The notes below the pieces were generated by a model that saw only the letters and a program-made list of their open reading frames with translations, had not been told where the DNA came from and ran no database searches. Positions 7,679 to 13,700 of a DNA stretch of 20,318 nt are shown one piece after another; position 1 is the stretch's first letter; every line of letters starts with the position of its first letter. Position numbers and translations under genes: made by a program. This DNA is from an uncultured Collinsella sp. (GTDB taxonomy: Bacteria > Actinomycetota > Coriobacteriia > Coriobacteriales > Coriobacteriaceae): positions 1-20,318 of the forward strand of contig UQOJ01000037.1 in assembly GCA_900542635.1 (NCBI GenBank). The letters run 5' to 3'.

Positions 7679-8389
7679 TTAGTTGTTGGACTCGACGGTT
7701 GCGGTGGTGTCGACCGCATCCTCGAGCTGCAGATTCAATAGCTTCATGCCGTATTCCGGCACGTTGATATCGATGGGTTGGCCGTACAGGTCACCAGGGC
7801 GCACAAAAGCGATGACCGTCATAATGCGCGCCATGGTCTCGGGCGATTCGGAAAGGTCACGCTCAAACCAACGTTGGATCATGCCGACCTCGGCACTCAC
7901 GACATAGGTGACGTAGTAGTCAAAGAAGGTGCCCAGCGCCAAGCCCAAAATGCCCGTCTGTGCACGCGGCACCACGGCCTCGCGTGCGGTATCGATGATC
8001 TTTTTAATAAAGGCGGGGTCGCCGCCCGGGCCCAGCAGGGCCCCGATAAGGTCGCGATTAGCCGCAAGATAGCGAAGCAGCTCAACCGAACCGGGTGCCG
8101 GCTCGAGCTCGTCGATATTGCGGTAAAGATCGGGTAATTGAGCTGCGGTGATAAGCTCAACCCGCTCGCGAATCTCGGCAAGCAGGCCGTTCTCGATCTG
8201 GCTGATAAAGTCGGGGATATCGCGGTAGTGCGAATAGAACGTGCGGCGCGTAAGACCGGCGCGCTCGGTGAGCGACGCGACGTTAATGCGCGAAAGATCG
8301 CCGCTTTCGGCAAGCTCGCTGGCAAGCGCCTGGCGAAGGGCACGCTGCGAGCGAAGGGACCGGCGATCGCATTTCTCGAGCTGGGACAA
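7679..8389 (-). CDS. TetR family transcriptional regulator
   Basis: This 236-residue protein has an N-terminal TetR DNA-binding domain: the helix-turn-helix is at about residues 35-56 (INVASLTERAGLTRRTFYSHY), followed by the typical DIPDFI start of helix 4. The remaining about 170 residues form the helical ligand and dimer domain, whose ligand cannot be read from sequence. The start is TTG 8389-8387, fixed by a near-perfect ribosome binding site (AAGGAGG, 4 nt upstream). It is the first gene of an operon with the giant activase, 11 bp downstream. TGCACA-type dyads overlap its upstream region (8411-8455), so it probably represses itself and the activase in response to an unknown effector. Confidence 0.88.
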   Translation of the reverse strand: MSQLEKCDRRSLRSQRALRQALASELAESGDLSRINVASLTERAGLTRRTFYSHYRDIPDFISQIENGLLAEIRERVELITAAQLPDLYRNIDELEPAPGSVELLRYLAANRDLIGALLGPGGDPAFIKKIIDTAREAVVPRAQTGILGLALGTFFDYYVTYVVSAEVGMIQRWFERDLSESPETMARIMTVIAFVRPGDLYGQPIDINVPEYGMKLLNLQLEDAVDTTATVESNN

Positions 8390-8410
8390 GCGTCCTCCTT
8401 GTTACTCAGC

Positions 8411-8455
8411 CTGTGCGCTATTGCACAGTGCGAGTATTATTGCACACCGTGTGCA
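8411..8455 (-). promoter_or_regulatory. Promoter/operator region of the TetR-activase operon
   Basis: Two dyads share a TGCACA core: CTGTGC-N6-GCACAG (8411-8428) and a perfect odd palindrome TGCACAC-C-GTGTGCA (8441-8455). TATTGCACA is also directly repeated 19 bp apart (8419-8427, 8438-8446). On the minus strand a TTGATG lies beside the 8441-8455 palindrome and AT-rich AATAAT follows at its other edge, so a repressor here would cover the core promoter. The likely binder is the adjacent TetR protein. Confidence 0.55.
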
Positions 8456-8478
8456 TCAACACGTAAAGGCAATATTTG

Positions 8479-8513
8479 GGATGTGACGAAGGGGCAGCCT
8501 CTTTGTCACATCC
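8479..8513. repeat. Hairpin repeat, copy 1
   Basis: Inverted repeat GGATGTGAC (8479-8487) / GTCACATCC (8505-8513), extendable inward with GAA/TTT including a G-T pair to about 13 bp. It shares TGTGAC-RAAGGGGC and TTTGTCACA with the element at 8916-8944, so the two are copies of one dispersed palindromic unit. It may end transcripts arriving from the peptide gene, though it lacks a good U-run. Confidence 0.6.
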
Positions 8514-8567
8514 AGCGACCGCCTAGGTTGTGCCGGTTGTGCCAGGCTTTTAGAGCGGCATTACCGA

Positions 8568-8596
8568 TTGTCCAAAATGTCATTCGTGGGTAGAAT
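8568..8596 (+). promoter_or_regulatory. Promoter of the antisense RNA
   Basis: TTGTCC (8568-8573) and TAGAAT (8591-8596) are separated by exactly 17 bp, a good sigma-70-type promoter. Predicted transcription starts near 8603. No plausible protein start follows; instead the transcript meets a hairpin terminator about 80 nt later. Confidence 0.6.
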
Positions 8597-8602
8597 AGTG
8601 TC

Positions 8603-8688
8603 GACGGCAGCCCAAGTTCTGGAAAGCTGGGCAGCGCCGTTGCTTGGATTAAGGGGTCAACGCCTTAGCGGCGGCGACCCCTTTTACG
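8603..8688 (+). ncRNA. Putative antisense (antitoxin) RNA, about 85 nt
   Basis: The interval runs from the predicted start of the 8568-8596 promoter to the end of a terminator. It can fold into two stems: a 5' hairpin (ACGGC 8604-8608 with GCCGT 8636-8640, and CCCA with TGGG inside), and a 3' terminator (AAGGGGTC 8651-8658 with GACCCCTT 8676-8683, then TTTT). The RNA is complementary to the last codons and 3' untranslated region of the peptide gene on the other strand. This 3'-end overlap is the arrangement of TxpA/RatA and BsrG/SR4 type I systems. Existence of the RNA is inferred from the signals only. Confidence 0.5.
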
Positions 8689-8790
8689 TTGCTTCGAACG
8701 TTGCTTGAGTGCCTCGGAAAGCCCGACGAGCGCTGTGAAGAACGAGACCAAAGCGGTCAGAAGTCTCACAAAATCAATCAGATCGGTCAT
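8665..8790 (-). CDS. Small hydrophobic/basic peptide, putative type I toxin
   Basis: A 41-codon frame starts at ATG 8790-8788 and ends with TAA 8667-8665. A strong ribosome binding site (GGGAGG) lies 8 nt upstream; an ATG two codons earlier is too close to it. Residues 4-26 form a hydrophobic segment (LIDFVRLLTALVSFFTALVG) interrupted by one Arg, and the tail is strongly basic (KQRSKQRKRGRRR). This is the build of holin-like and type I toxin peptides that insert into the inner membrane; I recognise no named family. Its Shine-Dalgarno is paired by an upstream CCTCC, a LexA-like palindrome lies at 8879-8896, and a converging RNA gene covers its 3' end. A non-toxic small membrane peptide remains possible. 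Confidence 0.55.
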   Translation of the reverse strand: MTDLIDFVRLLTALVSFFTALVGLSEALKQRSKQRKRGRRR

Positions 8791-8798
8791 GGGCATCA

Positions 8799-8816
8799 CC
8801 TCCCATCAGATGGAGG
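8799..8816 (-). promoter_or_regulatory. Shine-Dalgarno-sequestering hairpin of the peptide gene
   Basis: On the minus strand CCTCC (8816-8812) can pair with GGAGG (8803-8799) across an 8-nt loop. The second arm is the peptide's Shine-Dalgarno. Masking of this site until refolding or processing is common in type I toxin messages. Confidence 0.45.
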
Positions 8817-8854
8817 GCGTTGCCCGGCACATGGAACTGCCGTCAACGATACCG

Positions 8855-8896
8855 ATTCTACCAGAGCTTAGTTATATATACGAATATATGTTCGTA
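8855..8896 (-). promoter_or_regulatory. Putative LexA (SOS) box and promoter of the peptide gene
   Basis: The palindrome at 8879-8896 has arms TACGAA and TTCGTA. Its core on the minus strand, CGAACATATATTCG, differs from the Gram-positive LexA consensus CGAAC-N4-GTTCG at one base. A TAGAAT (-10, minus strand 8860-8855) lies 18 bp from TTCGTA in the box, so LexA would cover the -35. The predicted leader to the peptide start is about 60 nt. Confidence 0.5.
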
Positions 8897-8915
8897 TTCC
8901 AAGCACACAGACCCC

Positions 8916-8944
8916 TGTGACAAAGGGGCTGTCCTTTTGTCACA
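8916..8944. repeat. Hairpin repeat, copy 2 (follows the HAD gene)
   Basis: Inverted repeat TGTGACAAA (8916-8924) / TTTGTCACA (8936-8944), with further G-C pairs inside. It touches the TAA of the HAD gene (8947-8945), so it probably protects or ends that transcript, although no U-run follows. It is the sister copy of 8479-8513; together they bracket the peptide/antisense RNA locus. Confidence 0.6.
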
Positions 8945-9802
8945 TTATTCGATGACGGTGTGGGAGTTTTGCTTGCGCATGGTGGCGAGCATGTGTTTGG
9001 GGACGGCGTGGACCATGCAGCTGCCGATAGTTGCACTCGCAGCGGCCTTGGCGGCATCGCTGCCGTTTTTGGTCGCGTAGCTGTGGCGGAAACGTTTGAG
9101 CATGGCAATGTCGTTGCCGCCGTCGCCGTAGACCGCGACCTCGTCCTCGGCAATGCCGTAGTAGCCCGCCAGCCAGGACACACTCTCGCCCTTGTTGCAC
9201 GCCACGTCCGTGATCTCGAACATCACCGGATCGAACGGCGCGTTGACCACGCGGTCCGATCGCTCGGCCAAATACGCCTTAAGGTCGCGCTCCAGCTCGG
9301 GCGAGGTCACACGGCAGTTGATCTTGCACACATCGTGGCGCAGGATGTCACCAATCGACTGGTCGAAATACTGTTCCTCGTGATAGCCGCCACGCGCACG
9401 CATGCCACGCATCACGATGCGCTTGATGGGGCTGTCCTTCTTAAAACCCGCCTGGTGCATCTCGAACGAACCACTCGAGAACATGCCGTCGGGCGTGGAG
9501 CAGTCAAAACAGATATCCGGAAACTCCTTGAGCAGCTCCTCGGTGATCTGCGGATCGATAGTCCAGGTCTTGAGTACCTCGCCATGGCTGTTGCGCACGA
9601 TGGATCCATTGGAGCAGCAGGCATCGAGCACCAGCCCCGTAAAGCCATGCTCGCCGATCGGCAATGTCGAGCGTCCGGTCGCGGGAACCACATGCAGGCC
9701 AGCCTCGGTCAGCTCGCGAATGGCACGGCGGATGGTCCCATCTGCCTCGTGCAGGGCGTTCAGCAGCGTTCCGTCTAAGTCGCTCGCAAACATCTTGATC
9801 AT
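8945..9802 (-). CDS. Cof-type HAD-IIB family phosphatase
   Basis: This 285-residue hydrolase carries all HAD motifs: DLDGTLL (nucleophile D8, acid D10), ATGRS (T42), lysine K204 (ACNKGES) and GDGGNDIAML (D227, D231). The large insert between motifs I and III is the C2 (Cof-type) cap that defines subfamily IIB, members of which remove phosphate from sugar phosphates, nucleotides or cofactors such as FMN and PLP. The substrate cannot be predicted. ATG 9802 is preferred, with GAGAGG 7 nt upstream; a GTG at 9808 is the alternative and adds two residues. A weak promoter (TTGGGG-N16-TACAAT, minus strand ending at 9831) lies upstream. It ends directly against the palindromic repeat 8916-8944. Confidence 0.9.
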   Translation of the reverse strand: MIKMFASDLDGTLLNALHEADGTIRRAIRELTEAGLHVVPATGRSTLPIGEHGFTGLVLDACCSNGSIVRNSHGEVLKTWTIDPQITEELLKEFPDICFDCSTPDGMFSSGSFEMHQAGFKKDSPIKRIVMRGMRARGGYHEEQYFDQSIGDILRHDVCKINCRVTSPELERDLKAYLAERSDRVVNAPFDPVMFEITDVACNKGESVSWLAGYYGIAEDEVAVYGDGGNDIAMLKRFRHSYATKNGSDAAKAAASATIGSCMVHAVPKHMLATMRKQNSHTVIE

Positions 9803-9889
9803 GGGCACGCCTCTCCTTCGTCTGCACGATATTGTAGACGAGAACGGACGCGCCCCAAGAGGGGCACGCCCGTCAGGCGAAAGATTGTC

Positions 9890-10228
9890 CTACACCGCGG
9901 CGGGACCGTGTTCGCCGGTACGGATGCGGATGACTTCCTCGACCGGCTCGACCCAGATCTTGCCATCGCCGACGGCGCCGGTGCGTGCGGCACTGCAGAT
10001 AATGTCGACAATGCCGTCGACATGTTCATCGGCACAGATAAGGGTGAACTGTACCTTAGGAATCGTGTTGACGAGCAGTTCGTTGCCGCGCACGTACTCC
10101 TTCCAGCCATGCTGTGCGCCGCAGCCCTGCACCTGATTAATCGTCATACCGCGAACATCGGCAGCAAACAGCGCGTCTTTAAGAACCTCAAGCTTTTCCT
10201 GGCGCACGATAGCCGTGATCTTTTTCAT
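9890..10228 (-). CDS. glnB: PII nitrogen-signalling protein (GlnB/GlnK family)
   Basis: This 112-residue protein matches the full length of trimeric PII proteins, which sense ATP/ADP and 2-oxoglutarate and, when paired with Amt, block the ammonium channel. The family end signatures are clear: TGAVGDGKIWV (about residues 83-93) and RIRTGE (about 101-106). The T-loop (about 37-55, QHGWKEYVRGNELLVN) has Leu at position 51, where enterobacterial PII has the uridylylated Tyr; the only Tyr nearby is at 45. Control is therefore probably by ligands alone. The start is ATG with GAGAGGA upstream. It follows amt in the same direction, separated by a 208-bp gap with a large hairpin, and the two are almost certainly co-regulated. 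A glnK name would be equally defensible. Confidence 0.93.
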   Translation of the reverse strand: MKKITAIVRQEKLEVLKDALFAADVRGMTINQVQGCGAQHGWKEYVRGNELLVNTIPKVQFTLICADEHVDGIVDIICSAARTGAVGDGKIWVEPVEEVIRIRTGEHGPAAV

Positions 10229-10274
10229 AATGAATTCCTCTCAATAATCAACGTATCCCTTTACATGAGACGCG

Positions 10275-10292
10275 GGTTTCCCAGGTGCCGCA
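10275..10292. repeat. Extra copy of the hairpin arm in the glnB leader
   Basis: GGTTTCCCAGGTGCCGCA (10275-10292) differs at one base from 10338-10355. Both copies are complementary to the single arm at 10417-10437, so they could compete for it. It lies 47 bp before the glnB start. Confidence 0.6.
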
Positions 10293-10334
10293 AACTAACC
10301 TCAGAAATCAAAAAAGTTCAACTGACTGGTCTTA

Positions 10335-10437
10335 GCAGGTTTCCCAAGTGCCGCAGATTGCCGTGAAAGAGGAGCGAAGCGTACTTAAGTACGTGAGCGA
10401 CGATTGAACGGCAAGGTGCGGTGCTTGGGGAAGCTGC
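10335..10437 (-). promoter_or_regulatory. Nested hairpin between amt and glnB
   Basis: The outer arms 10335-10355 and 10417-10437 pair at 20 of 21 positions, counting three G-T pairs. Inside is a 7-bp stem (TTGCCGT 10358-10364, ACGGCAA 10408-10414), and in the middle a perfect 14-bp palindrome CGTACTTAAGTACG (10380-10393). A second copy of the left arm lies at 10275-10292. The outer base touches the amt stop codon. In the message it could stabilise the amt 3' end and throttle expression of glnB. Confidence 0.6.
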
Positions 10438-11714
10438 TAATCGAGTCCGGAGAACGAGGGATACGCGCTCTCGCCGTGTTGACTCGCATCCAGGCCCAGC
10501 GCCTCGTCGGCCTCGTCCACGCGCAGGCTGCCGTGGAACAGCGCCTTGACCACCGCGGCGATCACCAAGTCGAGCACCAGCACAATAACGACCGTTACCG
10601 CAATGCCCAAAATCTGCGAGATGAGCAGCGACACGTCGCCCGTGTAGAACAGACCGCCCTTACCGGTCCACGAGAGCTCTGGCACGCAGAACAAGCCCGT
10701 GAGCACGCCGCCCAAGATGCCGCCGATACCATGGCAACCAAACGCATCGAGTGCATCGTCGTAGCCAAACTTGGTCTTAAGATGGCTGATGGCCAGGTAG
10801 CAGACGGGCGATACGATCAGGCCCATGACCAGCACCGCCCACGGTTCGACAAAGCCCGCGCCGGGCGTGACCACCACAAGGCCAGCAACCAGACCGGTGC
10901 TGGCGCCCACCAGCGTGGGACGACCGGTGTGCACGCGCTCGACGGCAAGCCACGAGACCATGCCCGCCGCGCTGGCCGTCACGGTGTTGAGGATGGCGAG
11001 CGCCGCCACGGCGTCGGCCTTAAACTCGCTGCCGCCGTTAAAGCCAAACCAGCCAAACCAAAGCAGGCCGGCCCCCAGCGCCACAAACGGCACGTTATGC
11101 GGACGGTAGCTCACCATGCCAAAGCCGCGACGACGGCCGAGCATTAAGCAGAGAATCAGGCCCGTAAGACCGGACGAAATGTGTACTACGTCGCCGCCGG
11201 CAAAGTCGAGCGCGCCGATGATGTCGCCGATAAAAGAGCCCTCGCCGCCCCAAACCATGTGGGCGAGCGGCGCATAGACCACGAGCAGCCAAATGCCTAA
11301 GAAGGCCGCCATAGCGCCAAACTTAACGCGACCTGCCAGGCTACCCGTAACGATGGCGGCCGTGATCATGGCAAACGCCATCTGGAAGGCGATGTTGATG
11401 ATCTGAGGGTAGACGGCACCGTCCGCGGCATTGCCCTCGGCCGCCTGCAGCACCTGGTTGAGCACCGGCAGGCACAGCAGCTGGTCAAAGCCGCCAATAA
11501 ACGGACTCGAGCCGTCGCCGCCATAGGCCAGCGACCAGCCGGCAACAATCCACAGCGCACCAACCAGGCCAATGGCGCCAAAGCACATGAGCATGGTGTT
11601 GATGACATTTTTGCGCCTGGACAGGCCGCCATAGAAAAACGCCAGACCCGGTGTCATTAAAAACACGAGCATGGTACAGATGAGCATAAACGTTATCGAT
11701 CCCGTATCGTACAT
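10437..11714 (-). CDS. amt: Ammonium channel/transporter (Amt family)
   Basis: This 425-residue membrane protein conducts ammonium across the cytoplasmic membrane. The conserved pore residues are present: stacked Phe gates in INIAFQMAFAM (F110, F114), W155, D170 and the twin histidines H178 (DVVHISSG) and H328 (FGCHGIGG). The C-terminal tail (about 393-425, HGSLRVDEADEALGLDASQH) is the Amt motif that couples subunits and contacts PII. The start at ATG 11714 is fixed by AAGGGAG upstream; an open frame to 11789 would add 25 unrelated residues. glnB follows downstream. No convincing promoter could be placed in 11715-11912, which is otherwise empty of supported genes. Confidence 0.95.
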   Translation of the reverse strand: MYDTGSITFMLICTMLVFLMTPGLAFFYGGLSRRKNVINTMLMCFGAIGLVGALWIVAGWSLAYGGDGSSPFIGGFDQLLCLPVLNQVLQAAEGNAADGAVYPQIINIAFQMAFAMITAAIVTGSLAGRVKFGAMAAFLGIWLLVVYAPLAHMVWGGEGSFIGDIIGALDFAGGDVVHISSGLTGLILCLMLGRRRGFGMVSYRPHNVPFVALGAGLLWFGWFGFNGGSEFKADAVAALAILNTVTASAAGMVSWLAVERVHTGRPTLVGASTGLVAGLVVVTPGAGFVEPWAVLVMGLIVSPVCYLAISHLKTKFGYDDALDAFGCHGIGGILGGVLTGLFCVPELSWTGKGGLFYTGDVSLLISQILGIAVTVVIVLVLDLVIAAVVKALFHGSLRVDEADEALGLDASQHGESAYPSFSGLD

Positions 11715-11912
11715 TCGCTCTCCCTTGGTCGCGTGGACGTTGTCGGCGCCCATAATGCGGCCGAGGGGCAACTGGTGTAGACCAGACACGGCGTTGTTAA
11801 ACGCTGCGTTGTCGAATGGAAACGGTGCCGCAATCTTGGAAACGGCACGGCAACGGACGCGAAACGGACGGGAAATACGCGAGCAAGGGAGCCGTGAGCG
11901 CGCCCGTCCCGG

Positions 11913-12932
11913 CTAGCGCCGAAACAGCTCGTGGGCGCGGTCGCGGAGATTAGTTGCTCGAATGACACCTTCGTAGCGATTGATGCGCAGGCGCGGAAAG
12001 GCGTTAAAGAAGCGTAGGTCGCGGCGGCTGAGTGACACGCTCGGCACCGGACGGCTCATGCGCTTGCCGGCAAGGCGGCGACTGAGCGACGGACGCGGCA
12101 TGCTCGGCGCGGCATCGGCCACGCGGCGGGCGGCAAGTGCCAGGCCGCGAGCACCATCCGAGATAAATGTCGGCATCGAAGCCTTCTCACGAAGGGCATC
12201 GAGCGTCGCGTCGCCCAGCTCGGCCAGCCACGCGTTAACGGCACGGCTGCGGATATGCGTCTGTGCCACCGAGTCGATTGCCGAATCGGGAATACGTTCG
12301 AGCATAGAGTCGGACGCATCGGCAAGCGACTCGTTGATGCGGTCGGCAAGGTCGGCCCGGACGCGCTCCAGCTGATCAGACAGACGCCGCCAGCTCGCCA
12401 ACGAGCACACCGCGTCGACCATCATCGCGACCGCGACGATAAACGCGGACAGCCGCACAATCAGCACCGGCAGATGGGCAAGCAGGCCCAACACCGCCGG
12501 CTCCACCACGCGGCAAATACACAACGCGCCTAAGCCAAACGCGCAGGCCCAGTACAGACAGATACGTCCGTGCAAGTTAAACGGCAGGTGCGAGTAATCC
12601 CAAAAGCGTGCGCCTGTTGTCTTTTCCAACAGCACGCCCACGCTGTACTCAATCACGCTACATACGAGCGCTGCGGCGACAAACTGGCTCGACGCGTCAG
12701 GAATCCCGCGCAACAGCAGCCAGCAGGCAATGCCGCCCGCGCCATAGATGGGGCAGCACGGCCCCAGCAAAAAGCCACTGTTGGCAAATCGTCCGTGATT
12801 GAGCATGGCGCATACCGTCGACTCCCATGCCCAACCGCAAAACCCGTAAAAGGCAAACGAGAGCACCAGTGCCGAGAGCGGACAGGCGGCAAGCGTCGCG
12901 CCGCCAAACGCCATATCAATCGCGGTCCCCAC
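11913..12932 (-). CDS. CmpB-type putative ABC transporter permease with soluble C-terminal region
   Basis: The N-terminal about 190 residues match the ABC_trans_CmpB (PF06541) membrane family: FYGFCGWAWES (about 28-38), NSGFLLGPCCPIYGAGG (about 51-67), and FWDYSHLPFNLHGRICLYW (about 110-128), with about five or six hydrophobic segments. Residues about 190-339 are soluble and helical, basic toward the end (SRRLAGKRMSRP), and likely cytoplasmic. The family name says ABC permease, but no cognate ATPase is adjacent and the function is unproven. The GTG start at 12932 has GGAGAGG 7 nt upstream and lies 3 bp after the stop of the HD-domain gene, so the two are translated together. Confidence 0.8.
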   Translation of the reverse strand: MGTAIDMAFGGATLAACPLSALVLSFAFYGFCGWAWESTVCAMLNHGRFANSGFLLGPCCPIYGAGGIACWLLLRGIPDASSQFVAAALVCSVIEYSVGVLLEKTTGARFWDYSHLPFNLHGRICLYWACAFGLGALCICRVVEPAVLGLLAHLPVLIVRLSAFIVAVAMMVDAVCSLASWRRLSDQLERVRADLADRINESLADASDSMLERIPDSAIDSVAQTHIRSRAVNAWLAELGDATLDALREKASMPTFISDGARGLALAARRVADAAPSMPRPSLSRRLAGKRMSRPVPSVSLSRRDLRFFNAFPRLRINRYEGVIRATNLRDRAHELFRR

Positions 12933-12935
12933 CGT

Positions 12936-13472
12936 CTACCCTCTCCTCTTTTCGCTCGATGCTTTACTCATGCCATCGTCCGCCTCGTCCTTGCGCGGCA
13001 GGCGGCCGGCGACTGTCTCACGCAGAGCGCACCATTTATCTGCCAGGCACACAATCCATGCCTCACGACACGTCGGCGGCACCGGCACCAGCGGAAACAT
13101 ATGGCGCACGATAATATTCCGCTCGCGCGACGTCAGCTCAAAATCTTCCTCCGCACGCGCCAGGGCAAAAAATGGATGCCGAAATCCGTGCAGTCGATGG
13201 CTCGGGTCGGGGTCATGCCAGTCATAGAGAAAGTAGTCGTGCAGCAAGGCTCCGCGCAGCAGCGAGGCACGGTCGACCGAAATGCCAGCACGGCCCAAGC
13301 GCTCGGCAAAGGACAGGCTCGCCCGCGCTACCGAAGTCACATGTGCATAGACCGTCACGTCACCATGCTGGATAAACTCGCGCGTCAAGTCCAAGCGACC
13401 CGCCTGGGCCAGCTGACGGGCAGCAAAGTCAACCTCGTGCGCGATTTTCTCGGCACGAATGGCATCGGACAT
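12936..13472 (-). CDS. HD-domain phosphohydrolase
   Basis: This 178-residue protein has the metal-binding residues of the HD superfamily: H44 (YAHVTSVA), the H78-D79 doublet (ALLHDYFLYDWH), H99 and H124 (IVRHMFPL), and D145 (CLADKW). Members hydrolyse phosphate bonds in nucleotides and related molecules, and the substrate cannot be predicted. ATG 13472 is chosen for its near-perfect ribosome binding site (AAGGAGG, 4 nt upstream); the upstream extension to 13517 lacks one. The C-terminal 25 residues are polar and probably disordered. It is the first gene of a two-gene operon with the CmpB-type membrane protein, and diverges from the DXS-like gene across a 228-bp gap. Confidence 0.87.
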   Translation of the reverse strand: MSDAIRAEKIAHEVDFAARQLAQAGRLDLTREFIQHGDVTVYAHVTSVARASLSFAERLGRAGISVDRASLLRGALLHDYFLYDWHDPDPSHRLHGFRHPFFALARAEEDFELTSRERNIIVRHMFPLVPVPPTCREAWIVCLADKWCALRETVAGRLPRKDEADDGMSKASSEKRRG

Positions 13473-13561
13473 GCTGCCTCCTTCCAGCGGCTCACGGCGG
13501 CAAGCCACGGCCTGCACTCATTGAATAAAATCATCATCGAATCTACCAGTATGGCATCGGA

Positions 13562-13573
13562 CAAAACGTTTTG
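13562..13573. promoter_or_regulatory. Perfect 12-bp palindrome in the divergent intergenic region
   Basis: CAAAACGTTTTG is a perfect dyad between the divergent HD and DXS-like genes. Its centre resembles the core of catabolite-repression (cre) sites, but the outer positions do not fit. It is an operator candidate only; no clear promoter was found beside it. Confidence 0.3.
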
Positions 13574-13700
13574 CCCCACCAGTTGGCGAATTACCGCGCC
13601 GCCGTCACATATCAAACGCCAAAATGTGCGAGACTGTCTTGTGCAATTGTGCCGGCCGAGGGAGTGCCGGCGCACGATTCGCATGGAGTAACCCACAACG

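Noticed and set aside
2970..7682. A 1570-codon open frame on the plus strand, opposite the activase gene
   Set aside because: It mirrors the GC-biased third codon positions of the real gene; its protein is low-complexity (Gly/Ala/Val/Leu/Asp/His) with no domain, while the minus strand encodes clear conserved motifs.
8138..8593. Plus-strand frame of 151 codons opposite the TetR gene start
   Set aside because: It runs over the TetR start, its operators and the intergenic repeat; composition and lack of an RBS mark it as a shadow.
8705..8920. Plus-strand frame of 71 codons over the peptide gene
   Set aside because: No ribosome binding site or recognisable features, and it crosses the LexA-like palindrome and peptide promoter.
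10335..10437. Simple rho-independent terminator for amt
   Set aside because: The stem is far longer and nested, and no U-run directly follows it on the minus strand.
13562..13573. CcpA cre site
   Set aside because: Only the central positions fit the consensus; the outer T-G and C-A positions do not match.
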